NCBI RefSeq assembly: GCF_000517265.1
Contig: NZ_AYSJ01000002.1
Location: 225,311 to 289,310, forward strand
Source: Photorhabdus khanii NC19
Lineage (GTDB): Bacteria > Pseudomonadota > Gammaproteobacteria > Enterobacterales > Enterobacteriaceae
Direction: 5' to 3'
Length of the DNA: 64,000 nt
Shown here: piece after piece, positions 53,531 to 62,085 of the stretch
How positions within the stretch are numbered: the first letter of the stretch is position 1
Layout: each line of letters begins with the position of its first letter
Made by a program: the position numbers and the translations under genes
The notes under the pieces: model-generated
Database searches by the model: none
The model's input: the letters and a program-made list of their open reading frames with translations, nothing else
What the model was told of the DNA's origin: nothing

Positions 53531-55300
53531 GTGAGATTATTTTCTCAATTAAGCTGGTACTTCCGCAGCGAGTGGCGTCGCTATCTTGGCGCAGTGACTC
53601 TGCTTATTATCATCTCTATTCTGCTACTGGTTCCTCCATATCTGGTGGGCGTAATTGTTGACGGCATCCGTGCTGGTTCTATGCCATCTCACCAACTGAT
53701 GGTGTGGATTGGTGTTATGCTGGTCATTGCATTGATTGTTTATATTCTGCGTTATATATGGCGCTTATGGTTGTTTGGGGCGTCATATCGATTAGCGGTT
53801 AAATTACGGAATAATTTTTACCGGCAGCTTAGCCGACAAACCCCTGAGTTTTATCTGCGTCACCGTACGGGTGATTTGATGGCCCGTGCTACTAATGATG
53901 TGGACCGTGTGGTATTTGCTGCGGGTGAAGGGGTGCTCACTTTAGTTGACTCGTTGGTTATGGGTTGCGCAGTGCTGATTATGATGAGTGTACAAATTAG
54001 TTGGCAGTTAACTTTATTATCTTTGTTACCTATGCCAATTATGGCAATCATCATTAAACGATATGGTGATCAACTTCATCATCGTTTCAAATCTGCACAA
54101 GGTGCCTTTTCTGCTCTGAATAACCAGGCTCAGGAAAGTCTGACCAGCATTCGCATGATCAAGGCGTTTGGTCTTGAAGATCTGCAATCAAATCAGTTTG
54201 AACAGGTTGCTGTGGAAGCTGGTCGTAAGAATATGTATGTTGCCAGGGTGGATGCCCGATTTGATCCGACGATTTTTATTGCTATCGGTATGTCAAACTT
54301 TCTGGCTATCGGTGGTGGTAGCTGGATGGTGCTGAATGGCATTTTGACTCTTGGGGAGCTTACTAGCTTTGTGATGTACCTTGGCCTGATGATTTGGCCA
54401 ATGTTAGCGCTGGCATGGATGTTTAATATCGTTGAACGGGGAAGTGCTGCATACAGCCGTATCCGTAGCTTGTTGCAGGAGCCTCCGGTTATTGCGGATG
54501 GTAACCGTCATTTATCTCCTGAGCGTAGTGTTCTGAATGTGAATATCAAAGCGTTTCATTATCCGCAAAGTAACAAAACTATTTTAAGTCAAATTAACTT
54601 CCGGTTATCACCCGGACAGTTACTGGGGATATGTGGCCCAACCGGTTCCGGTAAGAGCACACTACTTGCGTTGATACAGAGACAGTTTGATGTGACTGAT
54701 GGGGAAATTCTTTTCCAGTCGATTAAAATTGCAGATATCCGGTTAGATGAATGGCGAGCACGGTTTGCCGTTGTCAATCAAACTCCTTTTCTATTTTCAG
54801 ATACAGTTGCCGGGAATATTGCTTTGGGACGTCCTGAGGCAACACAGGAACAGATCGAAGAAGTTGCCCGTCTTGCCAATGTTCATGAAGATATTCTTCG
54901 TTTACCTGAAGGGTACCAGACGGAAGTGGGCGAGCGTGGAGTGATGCTTTCTGGTGGGCAGAAGCAGCGCATCTCTATTGCAAGAGCATTGCTTTTAGAT
55001 GCAGAGATTTTGATTCTGGATGACGCTTTATCTGCGGTTGATGGGCAAACTGAACACAATATCTTACAAAACCTCAACCAGTGGAGACAACAACGCACGG
55101 TTATTATCAGTGCCCATCGCCTGTCTGCATTAACTGATGCTAATAATATTCTGGTAATTCAGCAAGGTTCTGTTATACATCAAGGGAGGCATCAGCAACT
55201 GGCGGATCAGCCAGGATGGTATCGTGATATGTATCATTATCAGCAGCTTGAAGCAGCATTGGATGACGAGGAAACCACAGAGGGAGATAAAGATGACTAA
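53531..55300 (+). CDS. mdlA: MdlA, ABC exporter half-transporter
   Basis: Membrane domain with six segments (residues about 15-300) fused to an ATPase domain. Walker [10 protein letters not shown], signature LSGGQKQR, and Walker [10 protein letters not shown] in which the catalytic glutamate position is Asp. This is a sign that its site is the degenerate one in a heterodimer with MdlB; E. coli MdlA is the same. Substrate unknown. GTG start. Length 589 residues, overlapping mdlB by 8 bases. Confidence 0.95.
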   Translation: MRLFSQLSWYFRSEWRRYLGAVTLLIIISILLLVPPYLVGVIVDGIRAGSMPSHQLMVWIGVMLVIALIVYILRYIWRLWLFGASYRLAVKLRNNFYRQLSRQTPEFYLRHRTGDLMARATNDVDRVVFAAGEGVLTLVDSLVMGCAVLIMMSVQISWQLTLLSLLPMPIMAIIIKRYGDQLHHRFKSAQGAFSALNNQAQESLTSIRMIKAFGLEDLQSNQFEQVAVEAGRKNMYVARVDARFDPTIFIAIGMSNFLAIGGGSWMVLNGILTLGELTSFVMYLGLMIWPMLALAWMFNIVERGSAAYSRIRSLLQEPPVIADGNRHLSPERSVLNVNIKAFHYPQSNKTILSQINFRLSPGQLLGICGPTGSGKSTLLALIQRQFDVTDGEILFQSIKIADIRLDEWRARFAVVNQTPFLFSDTVAGNIALGRPEATQEQIEEVARLANVHEDILRLPEGYQTEVGERGVMLSGGQKQRISIARALLLDAEILILDDALSAVDGQTEHNILQNLNQWRQQRTVIISAHRLSALTDANNILVIQQGSVIHQGRHQQLADQPGWYRDMYHYQQLEAALDDEETTEGDKDD

Positions 55301-57077
55301 GGTTCGCCGATTGTGGCCGTCTCTGAAACGTTTGCTGGTTTATGGAAAAAATTATCGTAAGCCGTTGGGGCTGGCGGTACTAATGCTGTGGGGGGCTGCA
55401 ATTGCGGAAGTAAGTGGTCCGATTTTGGTTAGTTACTTTATCGATAATATGGTTGCAACGGGTAATATGCCAGCAGGAGTGATTATTGGGCTGTCTGTAA
55501 CCTTTATTTCTCTGCAACTGATTACGGCCGCATTACACTATTTCCAGACTTTATTGTTCAATCAAGTGTCAGTTGATGTGGTTCAGCAACTTCGTACTGA
55601 TGTGATGAATGCAGCATTGCGCCAGCCTTTGAGTGCTTTTGATAATCAACCGGTAGGGCAATTGATTTCCCGTGTAACGAATGATACTGAGGTCATTAAA
55701 GATCTTTATGTCAATGTGGTTCCTACGGTATTCCGTAGTATAGCGTTGATTGGTACGATGATGATTGCCATGTTTGTGCTGGAATGGCGTATGGCATTGA
55801 TTGCAATTCTTATTTTTCCTGCCGTGTTGATTGTCATGGCGATATACCAGCATCTAAGTACGCCAATTGTCCGACGGGTACGCAGTTATTTAGCTGATAT
55901 TAATGATAACTTTAATGAGATCATCAATGGCATGAGTGTTATTCAGCAGTTCCGGCAGCAGGCTCGTTTTGGTGAACGTATGTTGTCAACAAATCGTGCT
56001 CATTATAAAGCGAGAATGCAGGCATTGCGATTAGATGGGATTTTGTTACGCCCATTACTAAGTTTATTGTCTACTATGGTGTTGTGCGGTCTTATTGTTT
56101 TGTTTGGGTTCAGTGGGGCAGGAGTGATTGGTGTCGGGGTATTGTATGCTTTTATCAATTATCTTGGGCGGTTGAATGAACCACTAATCGAACTGACTTC
56201 TCAACAATCAATCCTGCAACAGGCTGTAGTTTCTGGTGAGAGGATATTTGAATTAATGGATAGCCCTCAACAAGGTTATGGCATGGATAGTCAACCATTA
56301 TCCAATGGTCGAATTGATATAGAAAATGTCAGTTTTTCCTACCAGGGTGACAAAATAGTTTTACAAGATATTAATTTACAGGTTCCGGCTTATGGTTTTA
56401 TTGCTTTGGTTGGTCATACCGGTAGTGGAAAAAGTACGCTGGCAAATTTACTGATGGGATATTACCCGTGGCAGAAAGGGGAGATTTACCTTGATAGCCG
56501 GCCTGTATCGTCTCTGTCTCATTCGGTATTACGCAATGGTGTGGCAATGGTTCAGCAGGATCCAGTTGTTCTTGCTGACTCTTTCTTTAACAATGTTACG
56601 CTTGGTCGAAATATTTCAGAAGAGAAAGTTTGGCAGGTACTGGAAACTGTGCAATTAGCTGAGTTAGTGCGTACGCTTCCTGATGGCCTTCATACTATCT
56701 TGGGAGAACAGGGCAATACGTTGTCAGCTGGCCAAAAACAATTGCTTGCTATGGCGAGAGTGTTAGTGCAAGCACCGCAAATTTTGATCCTTGATGAAGC
56801 GACAGCAAATATTGATTCTGGTACGGAACAGGCGGTACAACAGGCTTTAAGATTGATTCGTCAGCAAACAACGTTGATCGTGATTGCTCATCGTCTGTCT
56901 ACCATTGTGGAGGCTGACAATATTTTGGTGCTGCATCGTGGTGCAGTTGTTGAACAAGGACGCCATCAACAATTATTGATAAGACGTGGGCGTTATTATC
57001 AGATGTATCAGTTACAACAAGTAAGCAATACATTAAATGAATGTAGCATAATCTCTGAGGAAGAGATGTTGGTTTAA
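55293..57077 (+). CDS. mdlB: MdlB, ABC exporter half-transporter
   Basis: Partner of MdlA: six membrane segments then an ATPase domain with Walker [10 protein letters not shown], Walker [13 protein letters not shown] (full catalytic Glu) and an altered signature LSAGQKQL. Together the two chains give one consensus and one degenerate site, typical of heterodimeric exporters. Start at ATG 55293 inside the mdlA end gives 594 residues; an earlier in-frame start lies within mdlA and is rejected. Confidence 0.95.
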   Translation: MTKVRRLWPSLKRLLVYGKNYRKPLGLAVLMLWGAAIAEVSGPILVSYFIDNMVATGNMPAGVIIGLSVTFISLQLITAALHYFQTLLFNQVSVDVVQQLRTDVMNAALRQPLSAFDNQPVGQLISRVTNDTEVIKDLYVNVVPTVFRSIALIGTMMIAMFVLEWRMALIAILIFPAVLIVMAIYQHLSTPIVRRVRSYLADINDNFNEIINGMSVIQQFRQQARFGERMLSTNRAHYKARMQALRLDGILLRPLLSLLSTMVLCGLIVLFGFSGAGVIGVGVLYAFINYLGRLNEPLIELTSQQSILQQAVVSGERIFELMDSPQQGYGMDSQPLSNGRIDIENVSFSYQGDKIVLQDINLQVPAYGFIALVGHTGSGKSTLANLLMGYYPWQKGEIYLDSRPVSSLSHSVLRNGVAMVQQDPVVLADSFFNNVTLGRNISEEKVWQVLETVQLAELVRTLPDGLHTILGEQGNTLSAGQKQLLAMARVLVQAPQILILDEATANIDSGTEQAVQQALRLIRQQTTLIVIAHRLSTIVEADNILVLHRGAVVEQGRHQQLLIRRGRYYQMYQLQQVSNTLNECSIISEEEMLV

Positions 57078-57084
57078 TCAGATT

Positions 57085-57101
57085 TGCACTGATTTGGTGC
57101 T
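57085..57101 (+). promoter_or_regulatory. NtrC-binding site upstream of glnK
   Basis: TGCACT-GATTT-GGTGCT fits the NtrC consensus TGCACY-N5-RGTGCA with one change, about 100 bases before the sigma-54 promoter, a normal enhancer distance. It lies 8 bases after the mdlB stop. Confidence 0.75.
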
Positions 57102-57185
57102 CTAACTGGAGAGTACATTCGTTGCTCTCCTCTCTTCTTCTCCCCTTACTCTATTATTACTTGATTTTTATATATTTCTAATTTC

Positions 57186-57201
57186 TGGCACACCATTTGC
57201 T
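57186..57201 (+). promoter_or_regulatory. Sigma-54 promoter of glnK-amtB
   Basis: TGGCAC-ACCAT-TTGCT is a perfect -24/-12 element, about 44 bases before the glnK start. Expression should rise under nitrogen limitation through NtrC. Confidence 0.92.
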
Positions 57202-57244
57202 ATTCCTTTATTGCAAACACAATCGCCGGATGGCAGGGGGATAT

Positions 57245-57583
57245 ATGAAGCTCATTACGACAATTATAAAACCATTCAAATTGGAGGATATTAGGGAGGT
57301 TCTCTCTGGTCTTGGTGTTCAAGGATTGACTATAACAGAGGTAAAAGGATTTGGTCGTCAAAAAGGGCATGCGGAGCTTTATCGTGGAGCTGAATATAGC
57401 GTCAATTTTTTACCTAAGGTGAAGGTAGATATTGCTGTAGCAGATGAGTTAGTTGAGGAGGTAATTCATGCAATTCAGCAATCGGCTTTCACTGGAAAAG
57501 TTGGCGACGGTAAAATTTTTGTCGTCGAATTACAACAGGCTATCCGTGTCAGAACTGGTGAGATTAATGATGCGGCACTGTAA
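57245..57583 (+). CDS. glnK: GlnK, PII nitrogen signalling protein
   Basis: Trimeric PII protein that blocks AmtB when nitrogen is plentiful and relays status to the Ntr system. The uridylylated Tyr51 is in the T-loop (ELYRGAEYSV), and the B-loop GKVGDGKIFV is intact. Start at 57245 with AGGGGG upstream gives the standard 112 residues. amtB follows 22 bases downstream. Confidence 0.97.
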   Translation: MKLITTIIKPFKLEDIREVLSGLGVQGLTITEVKGFGRQKGHAELYRGAEYSVNFLPKVKVDIAVADELVEEVIHAIQQSAFTGKVGDGKIFVVELQQAIRVRTGEINDAAL

Positions 57584-57605
57584 GTCACTGATAGAGACGA
57601 TATAT

Positions 57606-58889
57606 ATGAAAAGACAATTCTCTGTGGCTACCGGTGTTGTGGCCAGTTTTTTACCATCATTATCTCAGGCAGCGGAAGGTGTTGCTGATAAAGCCGATAA
57701 TGCTTTTATGATGGTTTGTACAGTACTTGTTCTGTTTATGACAATTCCGGGAATTGCTCTATTTTATGGTGGATTGTTACGGAGTAAAAACGTTTTATCA
57801 CTGATGGTTCAGGTTATGGTGAGCTTTGCTCTGGTATGTGTATTGTGGGTGATTTACGGTTATAGTCTGGCTTTTGAGCCAGGGAATGGTTTTTTTGGTA
57901 GTTTTAGTCAAATGATGCTAAAGAATTTGGCACTCACCAACTTAAGTGGCAATTTTTATCAGTTAATTCATGTGGCATTTCAGGGCTCTTTCGCTTGTAT
58001 CACAGTTGCTTTGATTATTGGTGCGCTAGGGGAGCGTATTTATTTTCCGGCTTTGTTAATTTTCAGTGTGCTGTGGTTGACGTTTTCTTACTTGCCTATG
58101 GCACATATGGTTTGGGGTGGTGGTATTCTTTCACAGGATGGTGCGCTGGATTTTGCTGGTGGTACAGTTGTACATATTAATGCTGCTGTAGCTGGATTGG
58201 TTGGTGCTTACTTATTGGGAAAACGTACTGGTTTTGGGAAAGAAGCATTTAAACCGCATAACTTGCCGATGGTCTTCATCGGTACTGCTGTGCTCTATAT
58301 CGGTTGGTTTGGTTTTAATGCGGGTTCTGCTGGGGCTGCTAATGAAATCGCTGCTCTGGCATTTTTGAATACAATTGTGGCGACTGCCGCCGCTATTCTG
58401 TCATGGGTTTTTGCAGAATGGCTTTTCCGTAATAAACCTTCTCTTTTAGGGGCATGCTCAGGCTGTATAGCCGGATTGGTTGGTATTACACCTGCTGCGG
58501 GAATGGTTGGTGTTGGTGGTGCACTAATTATTGGCTTAATCGCGGGTTTTGCCGGGCTTTGGGGAGTGGTGGCCTTAAAACGGTGGTTACGCGTTGATGA
58601 TGTGTGTGATGTATTTGGTATACATGGCGTATGTGGGATCGTGGGTTGCCTCCTGACTGGAGTTTTTTCGGCGAAATTATTGGGCGGAACCGGTTATGCA
58701 GAGGGTATAACTATGTTGGAACAAGTGAGTATTCAGGCTTTTAGTATATTGATTTGTGTGGTTTGGTCAGTAATTGTTTCTTTTATTGCTTTTAAAATAG
58801 CAGATCTGCTGGTAGGGCTGCGGGTTTCTGTTGAAATTGAAAGAGAAGGTCTGGATATTAATTCCCATGGAGAGAGCGCTTATAATTAA
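57606..58889 (+). CDS. amtB: AmtB, ammonium transporter
   Basis: Trimeric ammonium channel. A signal peptide (about 22 residues) precedes the 11 membrane segments; the twin pore histidines lie in MAHMVWGGG and FGIHGVCG. The start at 57606 gives 427 residues, near the E. coli length; the frame extends upstream into glnK and is rejected. Ribosome site is weak, so translation may be coupled to glnK. Confidence 0.97.
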   Translation: MKRQFSVATGVVASFLPSLSQAAEGVADKADNAFMMVCTVLVLFMTIPGIALFYGGLLRSKNVLSLMVQVMVSFALVCVLWVIYGYSLAFEPGNGFFGSFSQMMLKNLALTNLSGNFYQLIHVAFQGSFACITVALIIGALGERIYFPALLIFSVLWLTFSYLPMAHMVWGGGILSQDGALDFAGGTVVHINAAVAGLVGAYLLGKRTGFGKEAFKPHNLPMVFIGTAVLYIGWFGFNAGSAGAANEIAALAFLNTIVATAAAILSWVFAEWLFRNKPSLLGACSGCIAGLVGITPAAGMVGVGGALIIGLIAGFAGLWGVVALKRWLRVDDVCDVFGIHGVCGIVGCLLTGVFSAKLLGGTGYAEGITMLEQVSIQAFSILICVVWSVIVSFIAFKIADLLVGLRVSVEIEREGLDINSHGESAYN

Positions 58890-58904
58890 TCTGTGATATA
58901 AACA

Positions 58905-58957
58905 GGCAGCAATAAGATCGTAAGTGTGATGCTAATTTCTTATTTGCTGCCCTTATT
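58905..58957 (+). terminator. Terminator of glnK-amtB
   Basis: GGCAGCAA-TAAGA pairs with TCTTA-TTTGCTGCC, one bulged base, followed by a T-rich run; between convergent amtB and tesB. Confidence 0.75.
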
Positions 58958-58961
58958 ATTT

Positions 58962-59825
58962 TTATCTGTGCCGTTTCCTGATTAGCCCTTCTTGCACAGT
59001 GGAAGCAACAAGTACACCTTCATGATTATAAATTTGTCCACGAACAAAACCACGGGCCCCAGAAGCTGATGGACTATCTATAGCATAGAGTAACCAGTCG
59101 TCTAGTTTAAACGGACGATGGAACCACATAGAGTGGTCAATAGTTGCTATCTTAATATCTTTCTCAAGGAATCCAACACCGTGTGGCTGTAATGCTGTTG
59201 GTAGGAAATTAAAATCAGAGGCATATCCGAGCAGATATTGATGCATAAAAGGATCAGCTGGCATATCGCCATTACTACGGAACCAAACATAGCGTACAGG
59301 TTCTTCTGGTAGGTAATTGAATGGGCTGTAATATTTTACTGGTCTCATTTCTAACGGGCAGGGGCGGAGAAAAATATTCTGCATCTTCTGTGGCAGTAGA
59401 TGCGACATTTTTTTTGCAATTTCGTCCTGAGGGATAAGTTCTTCTGGATAGGGGACATCTGGCATCATATTTTGGTGTTCAAAACTTTCTTCATGACTTT
59501 GGAATGAGGCGGTCATATAAAAGATAGGCTTACCATTTTGAATCGCACTGACTCGCCGGGCACTGAAACTTCCTCCGTCGCGCAGGATCTCGACATCATA
59601 GACGATGGGTTTGCTACTGTCACCGGGGCGTAAGAAATAGCTATGGAAAGAGTTGCTCATCCGGTCATCAACAACGGTTTGTTTGGCAGCATAAAGTGCC
59701 TGACCAATCACTTGTCCCCCGAAAACCTGAGGAAAGCCCAAATCTTTACTTTGCCCCCGGTAAATGCCTTCCTCAATTTTTTCTAAGTTCATCAAATTTA
59801 TCAGATTCTTTAATGACTTGCTCAT
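58962..59825 (-). CDS. tesB: TesB, acyl-CoA thioesterase II
   Basis: Double-hot-dog-fold thioesterase with broad acyl-CoA range. [16 protein letters not shown] near residue 35 and the [12 protein letters not shown] and [11 protein letters not shown] segments contain the catalytic Asp and Gln region. Length 287 residues. Convergent with amtB, as in E. coli, and divergent from ybaY. Confidence 0.96.
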   Translation of the reverse strand: MSKSLKNLINLMNLEKIEEGIYRGQSKDLGFPQVFGGQVIGQALYAAKQTVVDDRMSNSFHSYFLRPGDSSKPIVYDVEILRDGGSFSARRVSAIQNGKPIFYMTASFQSHEESFEHQNMMPDVPYPEELIPQDEIAKKMSHLLPQKMQNIFLRPCPLEMRPVKYYSPFNYLPEEPVRYVWFRSNGDMPADPFMHQYLLGYASDFNFLPTALQPHGVGFLEKDIKIATIDHSMWFHRPFKLDDWLLYAIDSPSASGARGFVRGQIYNHEGVLVASTVQEGLIRKRHR

Positions 59826-60076
59826 AATATACCTTTGTTTTCTATTTGGTTATCAGAGAGTACAAGAGATGATTATTGTCCCATTAATAGATGATAAATA
59901 AATAACTAAATTGTAAATGTTTTAAGTCCTGATAGTAGTGCAATAAAGAATATGAGATTAATTGGAGTTTTATATTCAAGTTTTTAATCTATAATCCAGG
60001 CGGTTTAGATTTAACGGCTTGATATTTCAATTTATTTTATTATTTACATAGATTAGTTAATAGTGGAGGAATGTGT

Positions 60077-60523
60077 ATGAAATTATGGCAGCTCCCTGCG
60101 AGCGTATTACTGGCGGTTGCTTTGGTTGGATGTAATGGTAAAGGTCCTGAGATAGTAGATACTCAGGTGGAAGAGATTGAAAATCCAGTAAAACTCTCTT
60201 TTGTTGAAGGCAATATTAATATATTGCAGCGTATAGCGTTGCCAGCGGATGCGGTTCTGACAGTGACTTTATCTGATATATCTTTGGCTGATGCACCTTC
60301 AGTTACTCTGTCTAAAAAGATAGAACGTTTAGGTAGGAAACAATCACCTTTCCATTTTGTTCTGCCTTACCGGCCAAGCGAAATTAAGCCACATGCACGT
60401 ATTGTTGTCAGCGCTTCTGTTTCGCTGCATAATCGTTTGATGTTTGTTACAGATACTGCATATGAAGTGATTAATAACGGACAGACTAAAGATATCGAAA
60501 TTACGTTGAAAGCTGTCAGATAA
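60077..60523 (+). CDS. ybaY: YbaY-like lipoprotein
   Basis: Lipoprotein with lipobox LVGC (Cys about 19) and one YscW/type III pilotin-like domain (VLTVTLSDISLADAPS, KIERLGRKQSPFHFVLPY). At 148 residues it is shorter than the roughly 190-residue E. coli protein because the Pro/Thr-rich C-terminal tail is absent. Second ATG chosen, 7 bases from GGAGG. Function unknown; between tesB and ffs as in E. coli. Confidence 0.88.
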   Translation: MKLWQLPASVLLAVALVGCNGKGPEIVDTQVEEIENPVKLSFVEGNINILQRIALPADAVLTVTLSDISLADAPSVTLSKKIERLGRKQSPFHFVLPYRPSEIKPHARIVVSASVSLHNRLMFVTDTAYEVINNGQTKDIEITLKAVR

Positions 60524-60584
60524 TACATTTTCTTATGTATTTACCTCACAATGTGCAATAAAGCATCATTCGGGTCTGCTTATC

Positions 60585-60613
60585 TTGCTATTTAGATAGG
60601 TATGAATGATAAT
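60585..60613 (+). promoter_or_regulatory. ffs promoter
   Basis: TTGCTA (-35, 60585-60590), 17-bp spacer, GATAAT (-10, 60608-60613). The start would be near 60620, leaving a short 5' leader that is removed to give the mature 5' end. Confidence 0.75.
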
Positions 60614-60646
60614 GGCACCGCTTTGAAGTTAAAGCAACACGTCAAT

Positions 60647-60759
60647 GGGGGCTCTGTTGGTTCTCCCGCAACGCTAACTTGTTAACTTGGTCAGGTCCGG
60701 AAGGAAGCAGCCATAGCAGGGGATGTGTGTGCCGGGATGTCGCTGGCAGAGCCCTCACC
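60647..60759 (+). ncRNA. ffs: 4.5S RNA of the signal recognition particle
   Basis: 113-nt SRP RNA that pairs with Ffh to target proteins to the membrane. The conserved core GGTCAGGTCCGGAAGGAAGC at 60699-60718 holds the GGAA tetraloop and Ffh-binding asymmetric loop. The ends GGGGGCTCTG and CAGAGCCCTC close the long hairpin. Own promoter upstream. Confidence 0.96.
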
Positions 60760-60833
60760 AATTTTATTGGTAATCCAATTAAGCCGATAGAACTTTACCG
60801 GCCCGGATCACTTTCTACCTGATGAAAACTATT

Positions 60834-61037
60834 TTAGCGAACGTATTTCCACACTGAAGGTGGAATTCTATCGTATAGTTTATTCATGGTCAGCTCAGCT
60901 AGTCGGTGATCCGCAGCAGAGTAGAATAGTTCAAGTTCATCTCCTGAAAGTTCATATTTATTCTTTTCAATCACACGTTCCAGTGTATCAATCGTGGTGC
61001 ATTTTCTTAAACGCATCAGATAATCAGTTTTAGTCAT
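60834..61037 (-). CDS. hha: Hha/YmoA-family nucleoid modulator
   Basis: Small protein that binds H-NS and modulates silencing, especially of horizontally acquired and virulence genes. 67 residues, like Ymo[13 protein letters not shown], then NKYELS and [19 protein letters not shown] are conserved. Weak AAGG ribosome site. In E. coli and Yersinia it follows its partner tomB (ybaJ), which here is a pseudogene. Confidence 0.95.
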   Translation of the reverse strand: MTKTDYLMRLRKCTTIDTLERVIEKNKYELSGDELELFYSAADHRLAELTMNKLYDRIPPSVWKYVR

Positions 61038-61157
61038 AGTCGCCTTTCTTATTTAATATATATAAAAAATTATTTAGTGAAATATTCAATCAAATTTTGC
61101 TCAGGGAGCAATTTAAATCGTGTAACAGGATACTGGTTAAATATTCATTAGTTTTTA

Positions 61158-61466
61158 CCATTCCGTAAGTTCAGAAAAGCTAATCTTAATTCGCTTCCAA
61201 ACAAAGTATAAGTATATGTATTATCAAAAAATTTATCAATTCAAGTGAGAAGGCTGAAATCATCAGAATATTTTATTTTAAAGTGCCAAACTAAAATTGA
61301 TATGTACTCAATCAATTCATTTAGCTTTAAATTATTCTGAGACGTAAGAACTATTTACACAACCAGTCTCAATGTACTCTGTCACTAGAGGTGCCTCTTG
61401 CCTTAGATTCTCACATCAGTATTTTAATTCAGCAATGTCACGTTATCCTAGTGAATATTCATCCAT
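61158..61466 (-). pseudogene. tomB: Decayed tomB (Hha antitoxin/biofilm modulator)
   Basis: The minus-strand frame from ATG 61466 begins MDEYS and continues through RDIAELKY and CEN with clear similarity to TomB (E. coli begins MDEYSPKRHDIAQLKF). It then keeps register past the VN at residues 37-38 and ends with an SELTEW block corresponding to the DLQKW of TomB. Stop codons interrupt it at codons 8, 17, 45, 50, 53, 63, 68 and 69, so it is a pseudogene with little or no net shift, decayed mainly by substitution. It lies directly upstream of hha, the normal tomB position. The TomB comparison is from memory. Confidence 0.85.
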
Positions 61467-62040
61467 GCTATGTATCTCCCCGTATATGTATGGCATTACT
61501 TAATTTGAGTCAAACACTAAACATATGCACGTATTATAGAAAATTTCTTTCGAGAGATTATTATTATGTGTCTATAATCGTTCTTTGGGATTATTTATCT
61601 TTTTTACAGGCAACTCCAATTTGCTTTTAGTAAATCAGAATCTCCTCTTAAACAAAAACTCATGCCTTAACGTAATAAACTATAAATATCGGCTAGTATA
61701 TGAGAGTTAATATGTCGGCTTATATAAAACAGTATTATCCTCAGATACCCGTAACAGCAGATTATAGCCTGATGGCTACAATAATCAATGAATATAACAT
61801 CATTATTACATAAGTCACTATGCGCTGGTATTGTTTTTTGTCATTTAGTGTAAAAAAAGATAAAGCAAATTTTGTCCAACAATTTTATCGTTAATTTTAT
61901 TAAAGTTAGTAATGCTTGGATTTTTAAAGGTATTTTCTACTCATAAGTGGTAATTTTAATTAAATTTTAACGAATTTATGCGCGAGTTAAGCGAGCAGAT
62001 TAGTGTTCAGAATCCTGCCTGATGCGGGCAACTATTATAT
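61467..62040. other. AT-rich gap between tomB remnant and acrB
   Basis: About 570 bp without a convincing gene. A plus-strand frame at 61712-61813 would encode 33 residues (MSAYIKQYYPQIPV...), with no good ribosome site and no recognised family. In E. coli this interval is short, so the extra DNA may be decayed sequence. Confidence 0.4.
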
Positions 62041-62043
62041 TTA

Positions 62044-62067
62044 AGAAGGCCGTTTTAACGGCCTTCT
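62044..62067 (-). terminator. Terminator of acrB
   Basis: AGAAGGCCGTT / AACGGCCTTCT 11-bp stem with a tiny loop, 19 bases after the acrB stop. On the minus strand it is followed by an AT-rich run. Confidence 0.8.
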
Positions 62068-62085
62068 GATTATTGTTTAGTTGCA

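Noticed and set aside
60834-61466. Intact hha-tomB toxin-antitoxin pair
   Set aside because: The tomB frame has eight in-frame stops, so only hha is intact.
61391-61630. 79-codon plus-strand frame
   Set aside because: It runs antisense to the tomB remnant at its 5' part, has no ribosome site and resembles no family.
61700-61813. 37- or 33-residue small protein on the plus strand
   Set aside because: Possible but unsupported: no clear ribosome site and no similarity I recognise.
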